A program made the translations under genes and the position numbers. A stretch of 45,964 nt of DNA from RGIG4034 sp045576455 (lineage in GTDB: Bacteria; Bacillota; Clostridia; Lachnospirales; Lachnospiraceae), in contig JAZNGM010000015.1 in the NCBI GenBank assembly GCA_045576455.1, positions 1 through 45,964 of the forward strand. The letters are read 5' to 3'. The notes below the pieces were generated by a model, which saw only the letters and a program-made list of their open reading frames with translations, was not told the DNA's origin and did no database searches. Shown piece by piece: positions 14,966 to 23,885 of the stretch (positions are counted from its first letter, which is position 1; the number at the start of each line of letters is the position of its first letter).

Positions 14966-15970
14966 ATGATAGACAATAAAAAAGTGCTTTTTAGTGGTAT
15001 GCAGGCAACCGGTACATTAACACTCGGTAATTATCTGGGAGCACTTAAAAACTGGGTTACATTAAGTGATGAATATGAATGCTTTTACAGCGTTGTTGAT
15101 TTACATTCCATCACTGTTAGACAGGATCCGGCAGAACTTAGAAAAAGGGCACGTAACCTTCTGACTTTATATATTGCGGCAGGTCTTAACCCTGAGAAAA
15201 ATTGTATTTATTATCAGTCGCATGTTTCGGGACATGCTGAATTATCGTGGATTTTAAATTGTTTTACATACATGGGTGAGCTTAACAGAATGACCCAGTT
15301 TAAGGATAAATCTTCTAAACATGCGGACAATATAAATGCCGGTTTATACACTTATCCCGTTTTAATGGCATCAGACATTTTGCTTTTCCAGGCAGATGTA
15401 GTTCCGGTGGGTAAAGATCAGTTGCAACATCTTGAAATTACAAGAGATATTGCACAGCGTTTTAATAATATATACGGAGATGTATTTACAATACCGGAAC
15501 CTTATATCGGAAAAGCAGGAGCGAAGATTATGAGTCTTCAGGAGCCGGCCAAGAAGATGTCAAAATCTGATGAGAACTTAAATGCAAGTATATACCTTAT
15601 GGATGACAGGGATACCATTATAAGAAAGTTCAAAAAAGCAGTAACGGATTCCCTTGGTTGTGTAAAATATAATGATGAACAGCCTGGAATTCATAATCTT
15701 ATTGATATTTACAGCTCTTGTACCGGAAAAACACCCGCAGATATTGAAAAAGAATTTGACCAAAAAGGATACGGCGACTTTAAGCTGGCAGTTGGTGAAA
15801 CCGTAGCTGATACGTTACAACCGGTTCAGGACAGATTTAATGAACTTATTAAAGACAAAGCATATATTGACAATATTATTAAAAACAATGCGGAAAAAGC
15901 AAATTATTTTGCTACAAAGACATTGCGCAAGGTTCAGAAAAAAGTAGGATTTCCTGAAAGAATACGATAA
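14966..15970 (+). CDS. trpS: Tryptophanyl-tRNA synthetase
   Basis: Class I synthetase charging tRNA-Trp; 334 residues, the usual bacterial size. The HIGH-type motif is GTLTLGNYLG (about 16-25), the KMSKS motif is AKKMSKSDEN (about 196-205), and PVGKDQLQHLEITRDIA is the typical dimer and substrate segment. SD GGAGG lies 7 nt before the ATG. The next gene starts 14 bp after the stop, so the two are probably co-transcribed from the 14904 promoter. Confidence 0.97.
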   Translation: MIDNKKVLFSGMQATGTLTLGNYLGALKNWVTLSDEYECFYSVVDLHSITVRQDPAELRKRARNLLTLYIAAGLNPEKNCIYYQSHVSGHAELSWILNCFTYMGELNRMTQFKDKSSKHADNINAGLYTYPVLMASDILLFQADVVPVGKDQLQHLEITRDIAQRFNNIYGDVFTIPEPYIGKAGAKIMSLQEPAKKMSKSDENLNASIYLMDDRDTIIRKFKKAVTDSLGCVKYNDEQPGIHNLIDIYSSCTGKTPADIEKEFDQKGYGDFKLAVGETVADTLQPVQDRFNELIKDKAYIDNIIKNNAEKANYFATKTLRKVQKKVGFPERIR

Positions 15971-15984
15971 TAACGGAGGTATAT

Positions 15985-17043
15985 ATGCCAGGAAAAGATA
16001 AATATATTGCCTATGTATCAATATATACAATGCAGGATAAAAACGGTATAAAGATTTATGATGTCGATATGGAGAACGGACTTTTTACAGAAAAAGCCGA
16101 AGTAAAATTATCGAATTCTTCTTATATGACAATAACGCATGATAAAAAGTATTTATATGCCATTACCGATATGGGCGTAGAAGCATACCGTATTGAAGAT
16201 GACGGAATGCTTACTGAAATAGATTCAGCTTCCATAAATGGTATGCGTGGTTGTTATCTGTCTACCGATTATACTGACAGATATTTATTTGTTGCAGGTT
16301 ATCATGATGGTAAAATTACGGTGTTAAAGCTTAATGATGACGGAACAGTAGCTAAAATCACAGATGAAATATTTCATAAAGGACTCGGCAGTATTGCGGA
16401 GCGTAATTTCCGCCCACATGTTAACTGCGTGAAGATGACCAGAGACAATAAGTATTTATGTGCTGCTGATTTAGGACTGGACCACACGAATGTATACAAA
16501 TTAGATTATAAAAACGGAAAATTGAAACTTGTAGATGTTATACGAAGTGATATAGAATCTGCACCAAGACATTTAAAATTTTCAAAAGACGGAAAATACC
16601 TGTATATTGTTCATGAGCTTAAAAACTGTATAGACGTTTATCACTATTATGAAGTAGATGATAATCCTGAATTTGAAAAGATACAGACGATTTCTACATT
16701 AAATGATTATCATGCAGGAGGTTCAGCAGCGAGTGCATTGAATTTTTCTGATGATTTTCAGTATATGATTAGTTCAAATGCAGGGGACAACAGTGTTATT
16801 GTATATAAGATTAATCAGGATGAAGGCACCCTCGATAAGAGATTCTGTCTTCCGATAAGCGGTTCTTATCCGAAGGATGTAGCTATTTTCCCGGACAACC
16901 GTCACCTCGTTAGTCTTAATCATGAATCTGACACCATGACATTCTTTAATCTTGATCTTGAAAAAAATGTCATTGTTATGCATGGTAAGGAGATTTCAAT
17001 AGAAAAGCCAAATTGTGTTATTTTTCATAAACTAAATTCTTAA
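15985..17043 (+). CDS. Lactonase-family beta-propeller (YbhE/Pgl-like)
   Basis: 352 residues, seven-bladed propeller related to the COG2706 6-phosphogluconolactonases. Visible repeats alternate 'DKKYLYAI', 'DNKYLCAADLG', 'DGKYLYIVHE' and 'DNRHLVSLNHES', each a blade strand with an Asp/Gly turn. RNFRPHVNCVKM and SAPRHLKFSKDGKYLYI match the substrate-site segments of the family. True 6-phosphogluconolactonase activity would place it in the oxidative pentose phosphate pathway, but many anaerobes lack that route, so the substrate is uncertain. No signal peptide. SD GGAGG precedes the ATG. It shares the trpS transcript and ends at a perfect terminator. Confidence 0.82.
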   Translation: MPGKDKYIAYVSIYTMQDKNGIKIYDVDMENGLFTEKAEVKLSNSSYMTITHDKKYLYAITDMGVEAYRIEDDGMLTEIDSASINGMRGCYLSTDYTDRYLFVAGYHDGKITVLKLNDDGTVAKITDEIFHKGLGSIAERNFRPHVNCVKMTRDNKYLCAADLGLDHTNVYKLDYKNGKLKLVDVIRSDIESAPRHLKFSKDGKYLYIVHELKNCIDVYHYYEVDDNPEFEKIQTISTLNDYHAGGSAASALNFSDDFQYMISSNAGDNSVIVYKINQDEGTLDKRFCLPISGSYPKDVAIFPDNRHLVSLNHESDTMTFFNLDLEKNVIVMHGKEISIEKPNCVIFHKLNS

Positions 17044-17070
17044 GAAAGATAAAGATTTGAAAATAAATAA

Positions 17071-17099
17071 AGCGCAAGCTTCTGAGCTTGCGCTTTTTA
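17071..17099. terminator. Terminator between the propeller gene and aroC
   Basis: AGCGCAAGCT-TCTG-AGCTTGCGCT: a perfect 10-bp stem with a T run on the plus strand and a weaker A/T tract for the minus strand. It probably serves both convergent genes. Confidence 0.88.
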
Positions 17100-18209
17100 C
17101 TATTTATATATTTTCTTAATGTTATCCATATTAGATGACATGTTTAATAACAACATATCAGCAATAGTCAGGGCTGTCATACATTCTACAACTACAATGG
17201 CACGTGGGACAATAATCGGATCATGACGGCCTTTGATTTGTATTTTTACATCATCCCCATTTCTATTTATAGTGGCTTGCTCCTTAAAGATAGAAGGGGT
17301 GGGTTTAAAATATGTACGAAGTACAATATCCGAACCATTACTTATACCGCCTAAAATTCCGCCGCAATGGTTGGTGCTTGTTGACACTTTGTTATCTTGA
17401 TTAATAAAGCAGTCATTATTTTCGCTTCCTTTCATGGAAGATACTTTTATGCCATCACCAATTTCGACCGCTTTAACAGCACCAATGGAAAACAGCGCTT
17501 TACCAAGATTTGCATCTAACTTTTCAAATACAGGTTCACCAAGACCTACCGGAACATTTGTAGCAAAACATTCGATGATGCCACCGGCAGAATCGCATTC
17601 CTCCATGCAACCTTTTAAATAACTTTCTGCATCCTGACTGAATTTATCTATAGGCATTCCGGTTGGAGAGAGAAGTGCATAATTGATATCTATGTCGTTA
17701 TAGGTAATTTCATCAGGTATACATATAGGTCCGATAGCACGGGTGTAAGCGTGTATATCTATGCCAAGTTCTTTTAATAACTTCATGGCAACAGCACCGG
17801 CAGCTACACGGCCAATGGTTTCGCGTCCGGAAGAACGTCCGCCTCCGCGGAAATCCCTAAAACCGTATTTTTTGTCAAAACAGTAGTCGGCATGTCCCGG
17901 ACGGTATACATTTGCAATTTCACTATAATCCTTCGATTGCTGATTGTTATTTCTAACCATTAGTGAAATAGGGGTTCCTGTAGTTTTCCCTTCAAATACT
18001 CCGGATAATATTTCAACGCTGTCGCTTTCGTTTCTTTTAGTACCGTATGGGTTTTGTCCCGGCTTTCTGCGGTTTAAATAAAACTGGATATCTTCTTCGG
18101 ATAACGGGATACCTGCAGGACACCCATCGATTACTACACCCAGTGCTTTTCCATGGGATTCTCCCCATGTAGTACATCTAAAAATTGTTCCAAAACTTGA
18201 ACCAGCCAT
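17100..18209 (-). CDS. aroC: Chorismate synthase
   Basis: Last step of the shikimate pathway: 5-enolpyruvylshikimate 3-phosphate to chorismate, using reduced FMN. 369 residues. The N-terminal GTIFRCTTWGESHG (about 7-20) and the central RPGHADY (about 103-109) and DFRGGGRSSGRETIGRVAAGA (about 118-138) are family signatures, and the KGRHDPIIVPRA segment is the C-terminal signature. It has its own promoter (18248-18276) and is transcribed away from vanY. No other shikimate gene is adjacent. Confidence 0.97.
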   Translation of the reverse strand: MAGSSFGTIFRCTTWGESHGKALGVVIDGCPAGIPLSEEDIQFYLNRRKPGQNPYGTKRNESDSVEILSGVFEGKTTGTPISLMVRNNNQQSKDYSEIANVYRPGHADYCFDKKYGFRDFRGGGRSSGRETIGRVAAGAVAMKLLKELGIDIHAYTRAIGPICIPDEITYNDIDINYALLSPTGMPIDKFSQDAESYLKGCMEECDSAGGIIECFATNVPVGLGEPVFEKLDANLGKALFSIGAVKAVEIGDGIKVSSMKGSENNDCFINQDNKVSTSTNHCGGILGGISNGSDIVLRTYFKPTPSIFKEQATINRNGDDVKIQIKGRHDPIIVPRAIVVVECMTALTIADMLLLNMSSNMDNIKKIYK

Positions 18210-18247
18210 ACCAATTTATCTCTTTTCTTAAAAGTATATGATTTGAA

Positions 18248-18276
18248 ATTATACTTGAAACAAAATGACAAATCAA
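18248..18276 (-). promoter_or_regulatory. Sigma-A promoter of aroC
   Basis: On the minus strand: TTGATT, 17 bp, TATAAT. Start of transcription is about 30 nt before the aroC ATG. Confidence 0.75.
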
Positions 18277-18310
18277 TAAATACACCCGATTAATTTAAAA
18301 AGTTAATAAA

Positions 18311-18351
18311 TATATAGTGCAAAAATTTATGTAATGTGCTACTATATAGTG
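18311..18351 (+). repeat. Two TATATAGTG direct repeats in the carboxypeptidase promoter
   Basis: TATATAGTG occurs at 18311-18319 and 18343-18351, start-to-start 32 bp (about three helical turns). An extended -10, TGCTACTAT (18337-18345), overlaps the second copy; no good -35 is seen. It could be a regulator site or chance in AT-rich DNA. Confidence 0.35.
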
Positions 18352-18396
18352 TGTAAAAATGTCGAAATTTATCATTTGCTACACGAGGAGCTTTCT

Positions 18397-19461
18397 ATGA
18401 AGACTACATGGTATGAAAAATACAAACGTAGAATGACTAAATTTGGTAAAAAGAATATTTTTGCAAGACAATTGGCGTTAATTTTGTTAATGCCTGTTAT
18501 TAGCGTGCATAATGCGATTTTTTATATAAAAGCAAACGGCAGAAGATTTTCTCTTATTGCGTGTGCTGTTATTTGCGTACTCGTAAATACCAGTTTTAAA
18601 ACTTATTCATATGACAATAATATTAGTGTGGATTTGGAAGATGAACTTTCTAATGAAAAAGTTGCACTTTCAGATACAATGAATGTTACTACAGAAGTTG
18701 TTATAGACGATAATGAGGTAGTAATACCGGATGAAGTTTTTGATGATGTATTTTATTATGAAGATGAATTTTATTATGATGATGTGAAAATTGATACTTT
18801 CTCCATTGATGAAATGGAAGAAGTGTCTGATAATAATACTTCTGATAAATTAGTTGAATCTGCATTGGATTTCAGTAATTATGAATTTCTGGCAGATGAC
18901 TGGAGATATGTGCTGATTAATAAACAGCATCCGATACCGGATGATTATACCTTTACACTAGGTACGATTAAAGGTGATATGCAGTGCGATGAAAGAGTAC
19001 TTAAGCCATTATTCAGCATGCTTCAGGCGGCAAAACAAGACGGGGTAACCTTGGTTATATGTTCTCCTTACAGAGATATGAAAAAGCAGGAAGTCTTATT
19101 TGAAAGAAAAGTTAATAAATATATGGCCAAAGGATATTCATATCTTGAGGCATATAAGATAACCAGCCAGACAGTAACCGTTCCGGGGGCAAGTGAACAT
19201 CAGATTGGTCTTGCGTTTGACTTTATTTCTAATGATTACCGTACCCTTGATTACGGATTTGAAAACTGTGATGCAGGAAAATGGTTAAAAGAGCATAGTT
19301 GTGAATATGGTTTTATATTAAGATATCCGTATGAGAAAATGGATATAACCGGTATTGATTATGAACCGTGGCATTTCAGATATGTAGGTGTAGAAGCTGC
19401 AACCCTTATTATGAATGAGGGATTAACATTAGAAGAATTTACCACCCAATATTTAAAATAG
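18397..19461 (+). CDS. D-alanyl-D-alanine carboxypeptidase, VanY/M15 family
   Basis: 354 residues. A basic N-terminus is followed by a membrane helix (about 48-66), then an acidic low-complexity stretch (about 70-160, many Asp/Glu) and the M15B zinc peptidase domain. Active-site motifs: ICSPYRDMKKQ (substrate loop), SEHQIGLAFDF with the zinc His and Asp, and EPWHFRYVG with the second zinc His. It trims the terminal D-Ala from muropeptides outside the membrane. The start is ATG 18397, 6 nt after GAGGAG; an upstream in-frame extension from 18334 lacks an SD and covers the promoter. No van resistance genes are nearby, so a housekeeping or sporulation wall role is more likely than vancomycin resistance. 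Confidence 0.88.
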   Translation: MKTTWYEKYKRRMTKFGKKNIFARQLALILLMPVISVHNAIFYIKANGRRFSLIACAVICVLVNTSFKTYSYDNNISVDLEDELSNEKVALSDTMNVTTEVVIDDNEVVIPDEVFDDVFYYEDEFYYDDVKIDTFSIDEMEEVSDNNTSDKLVESALDFSNYEFLADDWRYVLINKQHPIPDDYTFTLGTIKGDMQCDERVLKPLFSMLQAAKQDGVTLVICSPYRDMKKQEVLFERKVNKYMAKGYSYLEAYKITSQTVTVPGASEHQIGLAFDFISNDYRTLDYGFENCDAGKWLKEHSCEYGFILRYPYEKMDITGIDYEPWHFRYVGVEAATLIMNEGLTLEEFTTQYLK

Positions 19462-19495
19462 TCAAAATAGCATTTGAAAGGTTAGTTATCAGTTA

Positions 19496-20626
19496 ATGTA
19501 TAAAATAATAGCACAAGATGGTAATGCAAAAAGAGCGGAGTTTAAAACAGTTCATGGTACGGTTCAAACTCCTCTTTTTATGAATGTAGGTACTGCGGCA
19601 GCAATTAAGGGTGCCGTATCTACAACAGATTTACAACAATTAAAGACTCAGATAGAACTTAGTAACACATATCACCTTCATGTTAGACCCGGTGATAAAG
19701 TAGTAAAACAACTTGGCGGTCTTCATAAATTTATGGTATGGGACAAACCAATCTTAACCGATTCCGGTGGATTTCAGGTTTTTTCATTGGCCAAACTCAG
19801 AAAGATAAAAGAAGAAGGCGTATATTTCAATTCCCATGTGGATGGAAGAAAAATATTCATGGGTCCGGAAGAAAGTATGCAGATACAGTCTAATCTTGCT
19901 TCTACCATAGCAATGGCATTTGATGAATGCCCCTCAGCAAAAGCAGACAGGGCATATGTACAAGCTTCTGTAGACCGTACTACGCGATGGTTAAAACGTT
20001 GTAAGGACGAAATTAATAGACTGAATAGTCTTGAGGATACCATTAATAAAAATCAATTGTTATTTGGTATTAATCAGGGAGCCGTATTTACTGATATAAG
20101 AATTGAGCATGCCAAACAGATCGCTGAATTTGACCTTCCGGGTTACGCTATTGGTGGCCTTGCTGTTGGTGAGTCCCACGAAGAAATGTATAATGTATTA
20201 GACGAAACGGTTCCGTATTTACCTAAAAATAAGCCGACGTATCTTATGGGGGTTGGAACACCTGTTAATATTTTAGAAGCTGTTGACAGGGGCGTAGATT
20301 TCTTTGATTGTGTATATCCTACAAGAAACGGAAGGCATGGGCATTTATATACGAATAAAGGTAAAATTAACCTTTTTAATGCGAAATATGAATTGGATAA
20401 TTCGCCGATTGAAGAAGGTTGTATGTGTCCGGCTTGTAAGACATATTCCAGAGCCTATATAAGACATTTATTGAAAGCGGGCGAAATGTTAGGTATGCGT
20501 CTGTGCGTTATGCATAATCTGTATTTTTACAATACGATGATGGAAGAAATACGGGATGCCATTGAAAAAGGAAATTATAAAGAATATAAAAAAAGAAAAA
20601 TTGACGGAATGTCAGAAAAGACTTGA
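19496..20626 (+). CDS. tgt: tRNA-guanine transglycosylase (queuine tRNA-ribosyltransferase)
   Basis: Exchanges G34 for preQ1 in GUN-anticodon tRNAs, in queuosine synthesis. 376 residues, full length. TDSGGFQVFS (about 88-97) holds the catalytic Asp, GGLAVGE (about 220-226) and VDFFDCVYPTRNGRHG (about 262-277) hold the nucleophile and base recognition region, and the zinc site is C-M-C-P-A-C with a later His. The ATG at 19496 gives the canonical family N-terminus. AAAGG lies about 15 nt upstream, so the ribosome binding site is weak. queA, often adjacent, is not in the window; yajC follows, as in many bacteria. Confidence 0.97.
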   Translation: MYKIIAQDGNAKRAEFKTVHGTVQTPLFMNVGTAAAIKGAVSTTDLQQLKTQIELSNTYHLHVRPGDKVVKQLGGLHKFMVWDKPILTDSGGFQVFSLAKLRKIKEEGVYFNSHVDGRKIFMGPEESMQIQSNLASTIAMAFDECPSAKADRAYVQASVDRTTRWLKRCKDEINRLNSLEDTINKNQLLFGINQGAVFTDIRIEHAKQIAEFDLPGYAIGGLAVGESHEEMYNVLDETVPYLPKNKPTYLMGVGTPVNILEAVDRGVDFFDCVYPTRNGRHGHLYTNKGKINLFNAKYELDNSPIEEGCMCPACKTYSRAYIRHLLKAGEMLGMRLCVMHNLYFYNTMMEEIRDAIEKGNYKEYKKRKIDGMSEKT

Positions 20627-20651
20627 TGTATTGAAAAAAGTTTAGTATGAT
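20623..20651 (+). promoter_or_regulatory. Sigma-A promoter of yajC
   Basis: TTGATG, 17 bp, TATGAT. The -35 box overlaps the tgt stop codon. The leader to the yajC ATG is about 32 nt. Confidence 0.6.
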
Positions 20652-20689
20652 ACAAGTTAGTAATTTAACAAAATATTGGAGGAAATCAA

Positions 20690-20983
20690 ATGGGTACATT
20701 GTTAACAGGACAAGTATTGTATATTGTTGTTTATTTAGCTGTTATCGTGGCATTTTTCTATTTCATTCTCATCAGACCACAGAAAAAAGAACAGAAGAAA
20801 CACGCTACAATGCTTTCTACAATAGAAATCGGAGATAATGTATTAACAAGCAGTGGATTTTATGGAAGTATCATTGATGTAACAGATGACACCGTTATTA
20901 TAGAATTCGGTAATAATAAAAACTGCCGTATACCTATGCAGAAATCTGCGATTGTACAGGTTGAAAAACCAGATGTGGAATAA
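20690..20983 (+). CDS. yajC: Preprotein translocase subunit YajC
   Basis: 97 residues: one membrane helix (about 8-27) followed by the family motif FILIRPQKKEQKKH, and a cytoplasmic domain with IEIGDNVLTSSGFYGSI. YajC associates with SecDF in the Sec translocon; it is not essential. SD GGAGG lies 8 nt upstream. The order tgt-yajC is conserved in many bacteria, but secD and secF do not follow here; a terminator and then leuB do. Confidence 0.95.
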   Translation: MGTLLTGQVLYIVVYLAVIVAFFYFILIRPQKKEQKKHATMLSTIEIGDNVLTSSGFYGSIIDVTDDTVIIEFGNNKNCRIPMQKSAIVQVEKPDVE

Positions 20984-21000
20984 GAACGAATTATAGGAGA

Positions 21001-21032
21001 TAAGGCGTGATGTATTTACGCCTTATTTTTTT
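21001..21032 (+). terminator. Terminator after yajC
   Basis: TAAGGCGT and ACGCCTTA form an 8-bp stem around a 9-nt loop, followed by seven T. It separates yajC from leuB. A TATAAT at 21052-21057 without a clear -35 could be the leuB -10. Confidence 0.85.
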
Positions 21033-21074
21033 CTTTTAATTTAATAAGTACTATAATTATTGTTGGAGGATATT

Positions 21075-22166
21075 ATGAAGAAAAATATCGGATGTATAAA
21101 AGGTGACGGAATCGGTCCCGAAATAGTAACACAAGCACAAAAAGTTCTTAATAGTGTTGCAGAAAAATATGGACATGAATTTGTATTTACGGATATATTA
21201 ATGGGAGGAGCATCAATTGATGCAACCGGTGTACCGCTTACCGATGAAGCAATAGAAACTGCGAAAAATTCTGATGCGGTTCTTATGGGCTCAATCGGCG
21301 GTAACACAACAACTTCACCCTGGTATAAATTACCTCCAAATTTACGACCGGAAGCAGGTTTGCTTAAAATACGTAAAGAATTGAATCTTTTTGCCAATTT
21401 AAGACCTGCTGTATTATATGATGAATTAAAAGATGCTTGTCCGCTTAAGGAAGAAATCATCAAAGACGGCTTTGACATGATGATCATGCGCGAGCTTACA
21501 GGCGGACTTTATTTCGGCGAGCGAAAAACAGAAGACATTGATGGCGTAAAAACTGCGGTAGATACGCTTACATATAACGAAAACGAAATAAGAAGAATTG
21601 CAATCAAAGGATTTGATATTGCCATGAAACGCCGTAAAAAAGTTACGAGTGTGGATAAAGCCAATGTGCTTGATTCTTCAAGATTATGGCGAGCCATCGT
21701 TAATGAAGTGGCTAAAGATTATCCTGAAGTAGAGCTTGAGCATATGCTGGTAGACAACTGTGCAATGCAGCTTGTTAAAGATCCTGCACAATTTGATGTT
21801 ATCTTAACGGAAAATATGTTTGGTGATATTTTAAGCGATGAAGCAAGTATGGTAACAGGTTCTATAGGTATGTTAGCTTCAGCAAGTTTAAATGATACTA
21901 AATTCGGTCTTTATGAACCTAGTCATGGCTCTGCTCCAGACATTGCCGGAATGGACATTGCAAATCCAATCGCAACTATATTATCTGCATCTATGATGTT
22001 AAGATACTCCTTCGATATGGATAAGGAAGCGGATGATATTGACAATGCGGTTGCAAAAGTATTAAAGGATGGTTACAGAACTTCAGATATTTATTCTGAA
22101 GGTATGAAAAAAGTAACCTGTTCGCAGATGGGTGAACTTATTTCCGAAGCAATTAAAAATATTTAA
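21075..22166 (+). CDS. leuB: 3-isopropylmalate dehydrogenase
   Basis: NAD-dependent oxidative decarboxylation of 3-isopropylmalate in leucine synthesis. 363 residues from the ATG at 21075, with GGAGG 5 nt upstream. Motifs: GDGIGPEI near the N-terminus, MRELTGGLYFGE (substrate Arg region), SVDKANVLDSSRLWR (catalytic Lys), DNCAMQLV, and ILSDEASMVTGSIGMLASAS followed by EPSHGSAPDIAG (NAD specificity loop). First gene of leuB-ilvD-ilvB. I see no T-box or leader peptide in the short upstream region. leuA, leuCD and ilvC are not here. Confidence 0.97.
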   Translation: MKKNIGCIKGDGIGPEIVTQAQKVLNSVAEKYGHEFVFTDILMGGASIDATGVPLTDEAIETAKNSDAVLMGSIGGNTTTSPWYKLPPNLRPEAGLLKIRKELNLFANLRPAVLYDELKDACPLKEEIIKDGFDMMIMRELTGGLYFGERKTEDIDGVKTAVDTLTYNENEIRRIAIKGFDIAMKRRKKVTSVDKANVLDSSRLWRAIVNEVAKDYPEVELEHMLVDNCAMQLVKDPAQFDVILTENMFGDILSDEASMVTGSIGMLASASLNDTKFGLYEPSHGSAPDIAGMDIANPIATILSASMMLRYSFDMDKEADDIDNAVAKVLKDGYRTSDIYSEGMKKVTCSQMGELISEAIKNI

Positions 22167-22202
22167 AAAATATAGTTTGATAAAAGAATGTGAGGAATTA
22201 AT

Positions 22203-23870
22203 ATGAGAAGTGATTCAGTTAAAAACGGTGCAAGCCAGGCACCGCACAGATCATTATGGAATGCATTAGGCTATACAAAAGAAGAAATGGACAGACCGAT
22301 TATCGGTATTGTGAGTTCCTATAACGAAGTTGTACCGGGACATATGAATCTTGACAAAATTACAAATGCCGTAAAAATGGGTGTAGCTATGGCGGGGGGT
22401 ACTCCTGTAATGTTCCCGGCTATTGCAGTTTGCGATGGTATAGCTATGGGACATGTCGGCATGAAATATTCTCTTGTTACAAGAGATTTAATTGCAGATA
22501 GCACGGAATGTATGGCTATGGCACATGGTTTTGATGGTCTTGTTTGTATACCTAACTGTGATAAAAACGTACCGGGTCTTTTAATGGCAGCTGCAAGACT
22601 TAATATTCCTACCATTTTTGTATCAGGCGGACCTATGCTCGCAGGAAGGGTAAAAGGATGTAAAACAAGTTTGTCCAGTATGTTTGAAGCCGTTGGCGCA
22701 CAGGCTGCAGGAAAAATGACAGATGAGGAAGTACTTGAATTTGAAGAAAAAGCATGTCCTACATGCGGTTCATGTTCCGGAATGTATACTGCAAACTCAA
22801 TGAACTGCTTAACGGAAGCCATTGGTATGGGACTGGGCGGAAACGGAACCATTCCTGCCGTATATTCAGAAAGAATCAGACTTGCTAAACACGCCGGCAT
22901 GAAAATTATGGAGCTTGTTGAGAAAAATATCCGTCCACGTGATATTCTTACGAAAAAAGCTTTCGAAAATGCTTTGGCAGTAGATATGGCACTTGGATGC
23001 TCTACAAATACAATGCTTCATATTCCGGCAATTGCGCACGAAGCAGGTGTTGATATTGATTTAAATATTGCAAATGAAATCAGTGCAAGAACACCGAATT
23101 TATGTCATTTAGCACCGGCAGGACATACTTATATGGAAGATTTGAATGAAGCCGGTGGTGTATATGCCGTAATGAATGAATTAAGTAAGAAAAATCTTCT
23201 TCACCTTGATCTCATGACCGTAACAGGAAAAACAATGGGTGAGAATATTAAGAATAGCTTCAATAAAAATCCTGAAATCATCCGTCCTATTGAAAATCCT
23301 TATAGTGAAGTGGGTGGTATCGCTGTACTTAAGGGAAATCTTGCTCCTGATACATGCGTAGTTAAGCGTTCCGCAGTTGTTGAAGAAATGCTTGTTCACG
23401 AAGGCCCTGCAAGAGTATTTGATTGTGAAGAAGATGCTATCGACGCTATTAAATCAGGAAAAATTGTGGCAGGTGATGTAGTTGTTATCCGTTACGAAGG
23501 ACCAAAAGGCGGACCTGGTATGCGGGAAATGTTAAATCCGACATCTGCAATAGCAGGAATGGGACTCGGTTCCAGTGTGGCATTAATCACTGACGGACGT
23601 TTCTCCGGTGCTTCAAGAGGTGCTTCTATCGGTCATGTCTCACCGGAAGCTGCAGTGGGTGGTCCTATTGCATTAGTGGAAGAGGGCGATATTATTTCCA
23701 TCAATATTCCTGAGAATTCCATTAACATGCTTGTAGATGATGAAACTTTAAATAAGAGAAAAGAAAAATGGCAGCCTAGGGATCCAAAAGTTACAACCGG
23801 TTATCTTGCAAGATATCGTGAATTGGTAACAAGCGGTAACAGAGGTGCTATACTTGAATATAAAAAATAA
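22203..23870 (+). CDS. ilvD: Dihydroxy-acid dehydratase
   Basis: Iron-sulfur enzyme converting dihydroxy-acids to 2-keto acids in valine, isoleucine and leucine synthesis. 555 residues, usual length. Cluster-binding cysteines are seen in CIPNCDKNVPG (about 117-127) and CPTCGSCSGMYTANSMNCL (about 185-203); GRFSGASRGASIGHVSPEAA near the C-terminus is the other family signature. SD TGAGGA lies upstream; 36 bp separate it from leuB and 15 bp from ilvB, consistent with one transcript. The cluster makes the enzyme oxygen sensitive, in keeping with an anaerobe. Confidence 0.97.
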   Translation: MRSDSVKNGASQAPHRSLWNALGYTKEEMDRPIIGIVSSYNEVVPGHMNLDKITNAVKMGVAMAGGTPVMFPAIAVCDGIAMGHVGMKYSLVTRDLIADSTECMAMAHGFDGLVCIPNCDKNVPGLLMAAARLNIPTIFVSGGPMLAGRVKGCKTSLSSMFEAVGAQAAGKMTDEEVLEFEEKACPTCGSCSGMYTANSMNCLTEAIGMGLGGNGTIPAVYSERIRLAKHAGMKIMELVEKNIRPRDILTKKAFENALAVDMALGCSTNTMLHIPAIAHEAGVDIDLNIANEISARTPNLCHLAPAGHTYMEDLNEAGGVYAVMNELSKKNLLHLDLMTVTGKTMGENIKNSFNKNPEIIRPIENPYSEVGGIAVLKGNLAPDTCVVKRSAVVEEMLVHEGPARVFDCEEDAIDAIKSGKIVAGDVVVIRYEGPKGGPGMREMLNPTSAIAGMGLGSSVALITDGRFSGASRGASIGHVSPEAAVGGPIALVEEGDIISINIPENSINMLVDDETLNKRKEKWQPRDPKVTTGYLARYRELVTSGNRGAILEYKK

Positions 23871-23885
23871 TGAGGTGAATGATTC

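Noticed and set aside
18397..19461. VanY-type gene as vancomycin resistance
   Set aside because: No vanHAX, vanRS or ligase genes are present; the protein is a lone anchored M15 carboxypeptidase, common in Firmicutes.
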